Shown piece by piece: positions 17,960 through 26,363 of a DNA stretch of 64,000 nucleotides (positions are counted from its first letter, which is position 1; every line of letters begins with the position of its first letter). Position numbers and translations under genes: made by a program. The notes beneath the pieces are model-generated. The model made no database searches. It was not told where the DNA came from and was given only the letters and a program-made list of their open reading frames with translations. Source of the DNA: Paenibacillus sp. 1001270B_150601_E10 (GTDB taxonomy: Bacteria > Bacillota > Bacilli > Paenibacillales > Paenibacillaceae); contig NZ_JADMOL010000011.1 in assembly GCF_015558675.1 (NCBI RefSeq), forward strand, positions 1-64,000. The letters run 5' to 3'.

Positions 17960-18115
17960 GCGTCTCGTTCCCCGTTTCTTATCTATATTTTTTTTCTTAA
18001 ATATTGTATCATAACCGCGCACAGAATAGGGCATGTGAATTCAATTTCGTGTACAATAATACAATATGAACCAAGCACTCATCTTCATTTCTTATACCCA
18101 AAAGGAGGACCGTCG

Positions 18116-19258
18116 ATGCTCGCTTTTTATCGAAAATATTGGCGAACGGCATTTGACATTGGCTTGATCGTGCTTACCGTCTATTTGATCATGCTCGCAT
18201 TCAGCTACTTGTACGGTATCGCAACGCCAATCTTTCTAGCCTTTATCATTTACCTGATTATTGAACCACTGGCTAGATTCCTTGCCAAGCGCGGGATGAA
18301 GAAATCCATCGCTTCAGCTATATCCGTTATTATATTCGTCTTGATCATACTCGGTTCGTTGGTAGGAGCCGGAATTGTATTTACACAGCAAATGAGCGAT
18401 CTCATCAGCCAGCTTCCCCAATATAGAGATATCGTCATCAAGGAGTCCACCGCACTCATCAATTACATACAAGCCAAGTACGAGACACTCCCCCATGATG
18501 TGACAGACCGATTGAATACATATATATCAGATTTTGCAGCTGTAGCGGAACAATGGCTTAAAACCTTTTTGAATTGGCTCGTTAATCATGTCGCCACGTT
18601 CTCAACCTTTATTTTCAATTTTGCCATTGCTATCGTTCTCGCTTACTTCTTAAGCACAGAGATTGATTCCTGGAGAAGGCTTGCAAAGGAGAAGACACCA
18701 CGTACGTTCAAAAATGCATTTTCGTTTTTAAGAGACAATGTATTTCGAGGCTTGGGCGTTTACATCAAAGCGCAATCCATATTAATTTCGATATCCTTTA
18801 GCGTCATTTTCATATCATTCTTGCTGCTCGGCGTTAATAACGCTTTTTCCATCGCCCTGCTGTGCGCCTTGTTCGATGTGCTGCCGATTCTTGGGATTCC
18901 AGTCATATTCATTCCGTGGATCACGTACCTGTTCATCGTTGGCCACACTGCTCAAGCGATATGGCTGCTTGTTATATTAGTTACGGTTATGGTGACCCGC
19001 CAGATCCTAGAGCCAAAGATTACGGGAAATACGCTCGGGGTATCCGCCTTCACGATGCTTAGCTGTATGATCATTTCCTTATCCATCTTTGGTGTTGCGG
19101 GCCTGATCCTATCTCCCGTGCTGGTTATCCTTATCAAAGCCTTATTCGATCAAGGCCATTTGCAGCGATGGATTCGCATGCCTGTGGAGGAATTCGATTC
19201 CAATCCGCTGTCTCCCCATGGCGACGGTGCCGCTTCAAGTGTAGATCATACGAAGTAA
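18116..19258 (+). CDS. AI-2E family membrane transporter
   Basis: 380 residues from ATG 18116, with AAGGAGG seven bases upstream. A longer frame from 18035 lacks a ribosome site. The protein has about eight hydrophobic segments and the AI-2E (TqsA/PerM-like) family pattern: LIVLTVYLIMLAFSYLY at the N-terminus, a central soluble segment, and GVNNAFSIALLCALFDVLPILGIPVIFIPW followed by RQILEPKITGNTLGV. Family members export autoinducers, ions or other solutes; the substrate here is unknown. It is one of few plus-strand genes, divergent from the deacetylase and convergent with the penicillin-binding protein. A second paralogue is at 42257. Confidence 0.87.
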   Translation: MLAFYRKYWRTAFDIGLIVLTVYLIMLAFSYLYGIATPIFLAFIIYLIIEPLARFLAKRGMKKSIASAISVIIFVLIILGSLVGAGIVFTQQMSDLISQLPQYRDIVIKESTALINYIQAKYETLPHDVTDRLNTYISDFAAVAEQWLKTFLNWLVNHVATFSTFIFNFAIAIVLAYFLSTEIDSWRRLAKEKTPRTFKNAFSFLRDNVFRGLGVYIKAQSILISISFSVIFISFLLLGVNNAFSIALLCALFDVLPILGIPVIFIPWITYLFIVGHTAQAIWLLVILVTVMVTRQILEPKITGNTLGVSAFTMLSCMIISLSIFGVAGLILSPVLVILIKALFDQGHLQRWIRMPVEEFDSNPLSPHGDGAASSVDHTK

Positions 19259-19293
19259 TAACTTCTATATACTTGTGAAAAGTGCTAAAGGTG

Positions 19294-19335
19294 ATAGCCG
19301 CAGCAACGTACACATACGTAGTTGCGGCTATTTTC
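19294..19335. terminator. Bidirectional terminator between convergent genes
   Basis: ATAGCCGCA and its complement form the stem, with imperfect inner pairing (GCAACGTA against TACGTAGT). TTTT follows on the plus strand. It sits in the 75-base gap between the AI-2E family gene (plus) and the penicillin-binding protein gene (minus). Confidence 0.75.
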
Positions 19336-21145
19336 ATAACCCTTTATCGAAATCAGCCAGCAGATCCATAACCTCTCCAAACACTGCAGTCGCACGATGC
19401 TTCCCATCGTTCGCCTCATCCTCTGAGACGACTGCGACCGCATAACGCGGCTTGTTGGCAGGGCCGTAGCCAACGAACCACGTATGCAATTGCTTCGTGC
19501 CGTAAGCACCTGCCTGCGCCGTCCCACTTTTCCCAGCGAGCGGCCAAGCTCGATTGCGAAGCGCCTTTCCCGTTCCCTGCTCAACCACTTGCTCCATCCA
19601 GTGCCTTAGATCATGAGCTGTTCTGGCCTTCAATCTTCTTTCAGACGCAGCCTCCTTTGCAAATGAGCTGATGACTGCACCTTCTTTATCTTCCATGCGC
19701 ATCACAAGCCGCGGATGCCCAAAAACTCCTCCTTTTATAATCGTAACCATGGCATTGGCTGCGGCTAATGGCGTTATCCGGACATCACGCTGTCCGATGG
19801 AGGACTGTGCTTTAGCACCTTGGTCGCGGATTAACGGCTCAAGCTTTGAAAAAACACGCCCAGAGGCCTCATTTGGAAAATGAGACAATGCCTTATGCCC
19901 AAGATGATCATTTGAGACCAGACCCACAGGGCCAATGAAGCCAAGCTTCTCTGCATAGCTGTACATCTCTTCCTCTGTCATGCGTTCACTAAGCTCAGCG
20001 AAGGCTACGTTGCAGGACTCTGCAAAAGCCTCTTCCAGCGTCAGTGTGCCATGACCGCCTTTTTTCCAGCAGGATAAGCCATACTTGCCAAGCTCTCCAT
20101 CGCAATGAAATGTCTCCTTGCGACTCACTTTGCCTGATTCAAGCGCCCATGCAGCTGTCACGAGCTTATACACAGAGCCTGGAGCTACAGCGTCCAAAGC
20201 GATATTGTTCCACGCATGATCCTGAGGGTCAATGTGCTCAGGATGATAGCTTGGAACGGACACCATGGCAAGGACATCACGATTAGTGGCATCCATTACA
20301 ACAACAGATCCTTTTTTGAGTCCATGCTGCTTCATGATTTTAACGATTGGCTCATGCAGGCTCAGATCAGCGGTTGTAACAATACGCAGCGGATAATAAG
20401 GATTGTCAGGCTTTCGAACGCGAACATCCAATCCCGGGAGCGGCTTTAAGCTGGCATCCTGATAGTGCACAAATGTTACAGGACCAATACCTGACAACAA
20501 CGGGTTAAAGGACTTCTCTAAGCCGTATGCGCCGCTGCGATGAATATACGACCAACCTTGGGCCTTCCCTCTATTCAGCTTTCGATCCCATTCAGATGGA
20601 TTCGCCTGAATGGTGTACCCTACCCAATGAGGTGTCAACTCCTTCAATGGATACGGATCAGTGTAAGGAAGAACGCGTACACCCAACCATTGACGACCCT
20701 CAAGCCATTTCTTTTGGGCTATCGTTAGCGGTACCACTTTTTGCTGCTGATCCCGGAGAACAAAAGGCTCCGATGCCTTGCTCCATTTTTCCATAAGCGT
20801 ATCGAAATTGACATTTACAAGAGCTGCAATTTCTTTGGCAGCAAGCTTCTGACTATTCGTAGTTTTAATAGGAAAGAAAATGATTGCATTTCCCATAGAT
20901 CCTGTTATCGGTAAACCTTTCCGATCCACAATGCGACCTCGGCCATCATCCAGTACGATGCCCCGTTCCCGTTGGATGACCGACTGTTTGATTAGCGTAT
21001 GTGGATCATGAGGCAGTGCTCGAAAAGCTTCTACAAATTGAAGCCATGCTAATCTCGCAACCCAAACCAACAGCACGCTTGTGATCAATAGCGTCGCGTA
21101 ACCGATTCGTCTTAGTCGCTTAATATTGAAGTTACAACTCATCAC
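19334..21145 (-). CDS. Class B penicillin-binding protein, FtsI/PbpI-like transpeptidase
   Basis: 603 residues from a GTG start seven bases after GGAGG; ATG 21142 directly follows. An N-terminal membrane helix (ATLLITSVLLVWVARLAWL) leads into a PBP dimerisation domain from about 50 to 230. The transpeptidase domain follows with all three active-site motifs: SVYK (APGSVYKLVTA), SCN (AESCNVAF) and KSGT (LAGKSGTAQ). It cross-links peptidoglycan at the outer membrane face. In B. subtilis, pbpI (yrrR) lies downstream of yrrO-udk-greA; the similar position here supports a PbpI-like identity, but I keep the symbol open. It is transcribed apart from trhP2, with a terminator in between. Confidence 0.9.
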   Translation of the reverse strand: MMSCNFNIKRLRRIGYATLLITSVLLVWVARLAWLQFVEAFRALPHDPHTLIKQSVIQRERGIVLDDGRGRIVDRKGLPITGSMGNAIIFFPIKTTNSQKLAAKEIAALVNVNFDTLMEKWSKASEPFVLRDQQQKVVPLTIAQKKWLEGRQWLGVRVLPYTDPYPLKELTPHWVGYTIQANPSEWDRKLNRGKAQGWSYIHRSGAYGLEKSFNPLLSGIGPVTFVHYQDASLKPLPGLDVRVRKPDNPYYPLRIVTTADLSLHEPIVKIMKQHGLKKGSVVVMDATNRDVLAMVSVPSYHPEHIDPQDHAWNNIALDAVAPGSVYKLVTAAWALESGKVSRKETFHCDGELGKYGLSCWKKGGHGTLTLEEAFAESCNVAFAELSERMTEEEMYSYAEKLGFIGPVGLVSNDHLGHKALSHFPNEASGRVFSKLEPLIRDQGAKAQSSIGQRDVRITPLAAANAMVTIIKGGVFGHPRLVMRMEDKEGAVISSFAKEAASERRLKARTAHDLRHWMEQVVEQGTGKALRNRAWPLAGKSGTAQAGAYGTKQLHTWFVGYGPANKPRYAVAVVSEDEANDGKHRATAVFGEVMDLLADFDKGL

Positions 21146-21231
21146 AAGCACACCTCCAACCATCGAACCTATCTGTTTCTAGTATGGACATGTGCCTGCA
21201 ACTTCAATCTGGCCCCTATAAAATGAAAGCA

Positions 21232-21262
21232 AAGATCCCCTGTCCTAATAACAGGGGATCTT
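21232..21262 (-). terminator. Terminator of the alaS-to-trhP2 gene string
   Basis: A 12-bp stem AAGATCCCCTGT with its complement and a 7-base loop. The minus strand continues TGCTTTCATTTTA. It lies 82 bases after the trhP2 stop. Confidence 0.85.
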
Positions 21263-21344
21263 GAACGATATACTGAACTAATGATATCTATTCAGCAGCC
21301 ATCAACCATATGCTTTATTTCGTCATACCGTATTGCACGGCAGT

Positions 21345-22679
21345 TTAGCGATTCTTTTTGCGCATCATATCGAAGTAATGAACAGGCTGGTCAACCTTTA
21401 TGCGAACAAGCTGCAAAGGATGACGCGCAGCATCAAGAACTTGGCCATCTGTATCCCAAATCGTATCTACCTTCTGCTTAAAGAAGGTTCCGTTTGGACC
21501 AAAGAACTCCACTTCTGTTCCTGGCTTGAAATGATTGCGCTGTTGAATCGTAGCTATTCCTGTGCTCTCATCATAATCCATAACTAGGCCTGCGAAGTCA
21601 TAAGGAGTGGACTTTTGCTCAGGTTCATAAATATGGTCTTCATGATCCGGCTCTTCATAGAAGAAGCCTGTATTAACAGGACGGTTAGCGGCCTTGTTGA
21701 TTTCCTCAATCCACTCTGGCTTCAGCTCATAATTGTCAGGATCCGCCATGTAAGCATCGATAGCCTGGCGATATACGTTAATAACCGTCGCAACGTAGTG
21801 GATCGATCTCATGCGGCCTTCCACCTTGAAGCTGTCGATGCCAGCGTCGATCAGATCCGGCAGGTGGTTAAGCAAGCATTGATCCTTCGCGCTCATTGAG
21901 AATTCGCTCTGACCCTCTTGGAACAATGGCAGCTGGGTAATACCAACGCGGAATTGCTCCAATACCGGTTCACCCTTCGCTTCCTTCTCGCTGATCCATT
22001 CATCGACATCGCCGCGAGCATCCTCGAACAAGTCATATTTCCAGCGGCAGGATTGGCAGCAGCCACCACGGTTTGAATCCCGATCCGTGAAGTGATTCGA
22101 CAAGGTGCATCGACCTGAATAGGAAGAGCACGCCGCCCCATGGATAAAGGCTTCAATCTCGATATCCACATGCTTCTTGATCTCGGCAATCTCATCGATG
22201 CTTGTTTCACGTGCAAGCACGACGCGAGGCGCTCCCTCATCCTTCCAGAACTGAACCGTCTGCCAGTTCGAGATCGATTGCTGTGTACTGATGTGAACCT
22301 CAAGCTTCGGCGCCACACGCTGTGCCGTCTCGATAATGATCGGATCTGCAGCGATAATTGCACTGATTCCTGCCTCTTGAAGATTCAGCAAATATTCCTC
22401 AATACCCTCTAGATCCTCGTTATGAGCATAAATATTTGTAGCAACAAATACCTTTGCTCCGTATTTCTTTGCAAACTCTACGCCTTCACGCATCTCTTCA
22501 AAGCTGAAGTTGTCCGCATTCGAGCGAAGACCATACTTCTGACCGCCGATGTATACCGCATCGGCGCCATAGTGGATGGCGAACTTGAGCTTTTCCAAGT
22601 TGCCGGCGGGAGCGAGCAATTCCGGCTTGTCGAGACGGTTACGTTTACCGTTGTATTTACGCTTTACTTTTGTTGTCAT
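21345..22679 (-). CDS. trhP2: U32-family tRNA hydroxylation protein TrhP2 (YrrO)
   Basis: 444 residues from ATG 22679; a GTG nine bases earlier is too close to the ribosome site. The U32 signature EAFIHGAACSSYSGRCTLSNHF is followed by NRGGCCQSCRWKYDL, giving the conserved Cys set thought to hold an iron-sulfur cluster. The C-terminal part is the collagenase-like domain. In B. subtilis, TrhP1 and TrhP2 (YrrN, YrrO) support prephenate-dependent hydroxylation of uridine 34 in tRNA. The gene follows trhP1 by 18 bases. The old label of peptidase U32 is misleading for this pair. Confidence 0.9.
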   Translation of the reverse strand: MTTKVKRKYNGKRNRLDKPELLAPAGNLEKLKFAIHYGADAVYIGGQKYGLRSNADNFSFEEMREGVEFAKKYGAKVFVATNIYAHNEDLEGIEEYLLNLQEAGISAIIAADPIIIETAQRVAPKLEVHISTQQSISNWQTVQFWKDEGAPRVVLARETSIDEIAEIKKHVDIEIEAFIHGAACSSYSGRCTLSNHFTDRDSNRGGCCQSCRWKYDLFEDARGDVDEWISEKEAKGEPVLEQFRVGITQLPLFQEGQSEFSMSAKDQCLLNHLPDLIDAGIDSFKVEGRMRSIHYVATVINVYRQAIDAYMADPDNYELKPEWIEEINKAANRPVNTGFFYEEPDHEDHIYEPEQKSTPYDFAGLVMDYDESTGIATIQQRNHFKPGTEVEFFGPNGTFFKQKVDTIWDTDGQVLDAARHPLQLVRIKVDQPVHYFDMMRKKNR

Positions 22680-22697
22680 CGGCTTCACGCCCCCTTC

Positions 22698-23633
22698 TTA
22701 ATACATCTGTTCTTTATAGAAAAATCCAAAGGACAATTCACGCTCTGGATCCTGCAATGTTCGAATCTCATCCATCCATTCCGGCTGGAATAGATAGCCT
22801 TCTGGATCCTGTGCATAGGCGTCAATCGCTTTTCGGTAAGCACGGATGACTGCTTCATTATAAACACGAGGCTTAAGCAAGCTTTCAACCTTAAAGCTGT
22901 CGAGCTTCGCATCAAGCAGCAGCTTCAGATCTTCAAGGATGCACATATCGTCAGAGCTCATAATGTAGGCACCGTACTCATCTTCATAAACAGGGAACTT
23001 CTCATCTTGACGTTCCTTCTCAATGAGGAAAAGCTTGCGCTCGATACCAACATTCGACGTATCTTCCTCGCGGTCTATATGACGAAGATAGTGCTGGATC
23101 AAGTGGCGCTTGGAGTGATAAATATTCGTCATCCCATGCACCTGAACCTCTACCTCCATGTCTGGAAGCTTCGCTTTCATCTCGATAACTTGATCCATAT
23201 TCAATTCGCGCGCCAGCACCATACGGCTTGCACCGCGCTTCTGCCAGTACTTCGCCGTGGCAAAGTTGGTTGATGTCATCTCAGCATTCCAATGAAGCTT
23301 CAGATGAGGTGCAGCGACTCTAGCTGTCATTAGCACCGCTGGATCTCCATATGTGATCCCGTCAATCCCGATACGCTGGAGCTCTGACAAGTATTTCTGA
23401 AGACCTAGCAGCGCATCGTTATGAAAAATATGATTAACCGCGGCATAGAGCTTTGCTCCATGCTGACGCACGATCGGCAGCGCGGCTTCGATGTGATCAA
23501 GCGGCATCTGGCCAGGCAGACGCATGCCATACTTGGATTCCCCCACGGTAATGGCTGTAGCACCAGCCTCCAAGTAGCTCTTTACTTCTTCCACCGAGCC
23601 TGCCGTAATAAGCAATTCTGGTTTTGCTGTCAT
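22698..23633 (-). CDS. trhP1: U32-family tRNA hydroxylation protein TrhP1 (YrrN)
   Basis: 311 residues with the U32 fold: PELLITAGSVEEVKSYLEAGATAITVG at the N-terminus and VEVQVHGMTNIYHSKRHLIQHYL where TrhP2 has its Cys cluster. The absence of those Cys residues is normal for the YrrN class. It is expected to act with TrhP2 in forming 5-hydroxyuridine at tRNA position 34. It starts 12 bases after mltG. The trmR methyltransferase gene that sits between mltG and trhP1 in B. subtilis is not here. Confidence 0.88.
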   Translation of the reverse strand: MTAKPELLITAGSVEEVKSYLEAGATAITVGESKYGMRLPGQMPLDHIEAALPIVRQHGAKLYAAVNHIFHNDALLGLQKYLSELQRIGIDGITYGDPAVLMTARVAAPHLKLHWNAEMTSTNFATAKYWQKRGASRMVLARELNMDQVIEMKAKLPDMEVEVQVHGMTNIYHSKRHLIQHYLRHIDREEDTSNVGIERKLFLIEKERQDEKFPVYEDEYGAYIMSSDDMCILEDLKLLLDAKLDSFKVESLLKPRVYNEAVIRAYRKAIDAYAQDPEGYLFQPEWMDEIRTLQDPERELSFGFFYKEQMY

Positions 23634-23645
23634 GAAATCACCACT

Positions 23646-24692
23646 TTACTGTTTACTCTTCTCAATATTGCTCAGATGCTCTTCATAGGTCTTCGCAAAT
23701 AAATGAGTTTGGGTGCCGTCTTTCTTCGTGACGTAATAGAAATAGTCAGAAGTCTCAGGCTCTAATGCAGCCTTAATCGATTCCAAGCTTGGGCTGGCAA
23801 TAGGTCCTGGCGGCAGTCCATCTTCCTTGTACGTATTGTACGGACTTTCGATTTCCAAATCTTTATAATACAACCGTTCCTTCGGCTTGTCCAGTGCATA
23901 CTGGATGGTAGCATCAATCTGGAGCCTCATCGGCTTATTCAATCGGTTATAGATGACACCTGCAACGAGCGGACGCTCTTCATCTACAACTACCTCACGC
24001 TCCACGAGGGAAGCAACCGTCAAGAGCTCCTGCAAGGTCATACCGCTCTGTTCCAGCTTCGCATCAAAATTCGGAATATCAATTAGACGCTTCTCTGTCT
24101 CCTTAAGCATCCGGACGATCATCTCCTCCGCACTTGTCCCCACAGCGAATTCATAGGTTTCAGGGAAGAGATAGCCTTCCAGCACATGCTTCAGCTTATC
24201 ATTGGGCTTTGGCAGATTAAGCGTAAGATCAGATGGCTTTTCTTTTCCAATCTTATCTGCAGCTTGGATAAAGGCCTCGCGCTCAACAATACCTTTCTCG
24301 CTTAAATCATCCGCAATCTGTTCAATCGTATAACCCTCAGGTACCATAACTCTTACAGTCTCAACAGGGATCACATCGCCAGCATTCAGCTTCTTGATGA
24401 TCTGCTCGTACGTACTGCTTGGATCAAACGAATATTTCCCAGCCATAAAAGCCGAGCCTTCATTATTCATCTTTAAATACAGCTTAAACAGCAATGCATT
24501 CTTAATGACGCCCTGCTCCTCTAAGTGTTGAGCTATAGCCGAAGTTCCTGTACCTTCTTCAATCGAAACTTCGATGGGCTTGTCCTGTCCCTGCACAGGC
24601 TGCATTCCATTCCATACATACCACGCACCCGCACCAATAATAATGATGATGACGATTAAAAAAGCGAGTGCCGCCTTTGCTGCTGTCCTCAA
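23646..24692 (-). CDS. mltG: Endolytic murein transglycosylase MltG (YrrL)
   Basis: 348 residues from a TTG start; AGGAG is nine bases upstream. A short N-terminus and one membrane helix (ALAFLIVIIIIIGAGAWYVW) are followed by a LysM-like segment and the MltG catalytic domain (YceG family). The core motif LLTVASLVEREVVVDEERPLVAGVIYNRL contains the expected catalytic Glu. The C-terminal ends with YNTYKEDGLPPGPIASPSLESIKAAL, very typical. It cuts nascent glycan strands at the membrane. The gene lies between DUF1292 genes and trhP1. Confidence 0.93.
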   Translation of the reverse strand: MRTAAKAALAFLIVIIIIIGAGAWYVWNGMQPVQGQDKPIEVSIEEGTGTSAIAQHLEEQGVIKNALLFKLYLKMNNEGSAFMAGKYSFDPSSTYEQIIKKLNAGDVIPVETVRVMVPEGYTIEQIADDLSEKGIVEREAFIQAADKIGKEKPSDLTLNLPKPNDKLKHVLEGYLFPETYEFAVGTSAEEMIVRMLKETEKRLIDIPNFDAKLEQSGMTLQELLTVASLVEREVVVDEERPLVAGVIYNRLNKPMRLQIDATIQYALDKPKERLYYKDLEIESPYNTYKEDGLPPGPIASPSLESIKAALEPETSDYFYYVTKKDGTQTHLFAKTYEEHLSNIEKSKQ

Positions 24693-24711
24693 TCGCTCAC
24701 GCTCCTACATG

Positions 24712-24746
24712 GAAAAAAGAGCGGTCTTTACCCCGCCCTTTTCCGT
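24712..24746 (-). terminator. Possible attenuator between the second DUF1292 gene and mltG
   Basis: On the minus strand an imperfect stem (AAAAGGGCGG against CCGCTCTTTT, one mismatch) is followed by more T. It would end or reduce transcription into mltG; read-through is likely if mltG has no promoter of its own. Confidence 0.45.
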
Positions 24747-24765
24747 AATTTACATGGTGTCTTCT

Positions 24766-25080
24766 CTATTGCTCTTCATCTAAATCTAATTCTTCTGAAT
24801 AGGCAACCTCGTCATAAGCTTCCATGACGTTTTCCCATTCTTCATCGCTGTCGATCGTCTCAAGCTGCCAGGTTCCTGCATCGTCCTTCACCATACGAAG
24901 CGCTTCTGGCTCGTATTGTCCTTCCTGATCCTGTACAATCGCATAGCAATGGCCGCTGAACTCAAATTCAGCAAGAAGATCGAAAAAGCGGCTCTGTCCT
25001 TGCTCATCTGTCATTTCAAGAGCGCTTCCATATTGTTTCGATAAATAATCCACAAATTTAAGAGTACCTGTCTCGCTCAC
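24766..25080 (-). CDS. DUF1292-like acidic protein, second copy
   Basis: 104 residues, strongly acidic. It shares the pattern of the neighbouring YrzB protein: a beta-rich core (FFDLLAEFEFSGHCYAIVQ) and a C-terminal DSDEEWENVMEAYDEV that matches EDEEEWNIVEETFNTL of YrzB. It therefore looks like a diverged duplicate. It starts 3 bases after the yrzB stop codon. No function is known. Confidence 0.8.
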   Translation of the reverse strand: MSETGTLKFVDYLSKQYGSALEMTDEQGQSRFFDLLAEFEFSGHCYAIVQDQEGQYEPEALRMVKDDAGTWQLETIDSDEEWENVMEAYDEVAYSEELDLDEEQ

Positions 25081-25083
25081 CGC

Positions 25084-25374
25084 TTACACCTCTTCAGAGT
25101 CAACGAGCGTATTGAAGGTCTCTTCTACAATATTCCACTCTTCCTCATCTTCGATGATGTAGAGCTTCAAGTCGTCGCCGTCTTCTTCATAACGGAAGGC
25201 ATATACCTCATCCGTCTCATCATCCTCGGCATCAACAGGAACGACCATCATATATTTGTGATCAGAACCATCAACCTCGAATTTCATAATGACTTCGAAC
25301 TCTTCCTCATTGCCCTCGTCATCTGGAATGTAGATAATTTCCGGTTCCTCGTGTCCATGGTTGTCGTGTGCCAT
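25084..25374 (-). CDS. yrzB: DUF1292 protein YrzB
   Basis: 96 residues from ATG 25374, chosen because GAGGGG lies six bases upstream; earlier in-frame starts overlap ruvX. The protein is highly acidic with an N-terminal His-rich tag (HDNHGHEEPE). The DUF1292 core reads EEFEVIMKFEVDGSDHKYMMVVP. In B. subtilis yrzB also sits after ruvX (yrrK). Biochemical function unknown. Confidence 0.9.
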   Translation of the reverse strand: MAHDNHGHEEPEIIYIPDDEGNEEEFEVIMKFEVDGSDHKYMMVVPVDAEDDETDEVYAFRYEEDGDDLKLYIIEDEEEWNIVEETFNTLVDSEEV

Positions 25375-25384
25375 TGTTAACCCC

Positions 25385-25801
25385 TCACCTTCTAGAATTA
25401 TAGTCGAGATATGTTTGTAAAATAATCGTTGCTGCCATCTTATCAACTACTTGTCTGCGCTTCTTGCGGCTAACATCCGCCTCGAGCAAGGTCCGCTCTG
25501 CAGACACGGTGCTCAAGCGCTCATCCCATAGGTGAACGGGCAACCCAAGTGACTGCCTTAACGTCTCCGCATAGGCGATGCTGATCTCGCCCCGCGGCCC
25601 GACGGTGCCGTTCATATTCTTCGGCAACCCAAGCACGATCGCTTCGACCTCATGATCTTTAACGATCTGTTCCAATCGCTTCAAGTCCCTTTCTTCCGAG
25701 GTGCGAACAATAACTTCAAGCCCCTGCGCCGTCCAACCTAGCGCATCGCTTACCGCCACACCAATCTTGCGGTCCCCATAATCCAATCCTAATATCCTCA
25801 T
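25385..25801 (-). CDS. ruvX: RuvX/YqgF-family nuclease (YrrK)
   Basis: 138 residues. The RNase H-like fold starts [17 protein letters not shown], with the first catalytic Asp in GLDYG. The second acidic residue is in LWDERLST and the last is in [11 protein letters not shown]. The family is annotated as putative pre-16S rRNA nuclease or Holliday junction resolvase. It ends 10 bases before yrzB. Confidence 0.92.
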   Translation of the reverse strand: MRILGLDYGDRKIGVAVSDALGWTAQGLEVIVRTSEERDLKRLEQIVKDHEVEAIVLGLPKNMNGTVGPRGEISIAYAETLRQSLGLPVHLWDERLSTVSAERTLLEADVSRKKRRQVVDKMAATIILQTYLDYNSRR

Positions 25802-25868
25802 GATCGTCTCCTATTGCTCATGTCCATAGCACCCGCACGCCAGAATAAGACGCATGGCCTATTCTGGA

Positions 25869-26129
25869 TTAACGGTGATGGCTGAGATAGAATCGAACCA
25901 ATTCCTCGATCAATTCATCTCGTTCCTTTTTCCGTACGAGGCTTCGAGCATTGTTATGACGCGGAATATAAGCTGGATCTCCAGAGAGCAGGTATCCGAC
26001 GATCTGGTTGATCGGATTGTACTCCTTCTCCTTCAACGCATCATACACAGACAATATAATGTCTTGACTGGACGTCGCTTGCTCTTCAGCTGTCACATTG
26101 AATTTCATCGTTTTATCCAACGAACTCAT
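25869..26129 (-). CDS. ireB: IreB-family regulatory phosphoprotein (YrzL, DUF965)
   Basis: 86 residues from ATG 26129, with GAGGTG six bases upstream. The motif DKTMKFNV followed by [40 protein letters not shown]-type residues is diagnostic; here it reads [18 protein letters not shown] and [12 protein letters not shown]. In Enterococcus, IreB is phosphorylated by the Ser/Thr kinase IreK; Thr residues near the N-terminus are present here. It follows alaS, as in B. subtilis. Confidence 0.93.
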   Translation of the reverse strand: MSSLDKTMKFNVTAEEQATSSQDIILSVYDALKEKEYNPINQIVGYLLSGDPAYIPRHNNARSLVRKKERDELIEELVRFYLSHHR

Positions 26130-26230
26130 CGTCGTCACCTCGCTTTTCTCTTATCATAACACAACCCAAGACAAACAAAAAATATCCTCGCAAAACGGTT
26201 TTCACTTAAATGTGCCAGACTTATGAACAT

Positions 26231-26290
26231 AGAGGCATATAGAAGCTTCTCTTCACTATTATATACCTAAGATGCTTCTTATACGCCTCT
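26231..26290. repeat. Long imperfect hairpin between alaS and ireB
   Basis: AGAGGCATATAGAAGC and GCTTCTTATACGCCTCT are near-perfect complements (one bulged base and one G-T pair) around a 27-base loop. The minus strand has no T-run after it, so it is not a typical terminator. It also contains TATAAT on the minus strand. It may stabilise mRNA or be a processing site. Confidence 0.55.
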
Positions 26291-26363
26291 ATTCCAATGC
26301 TCTTCATTTACAACATCTTATACCTTCATCTGGTGCTTGACGCTATATGCGAAATATCACGAA

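Noticed and set aside
22066-22090. GTTTGAATCC resembling a tRNA T-loop
   Set aside because: It lies within the coding sequence of trhP2 and no acceptor or anticodon arms are found around it.
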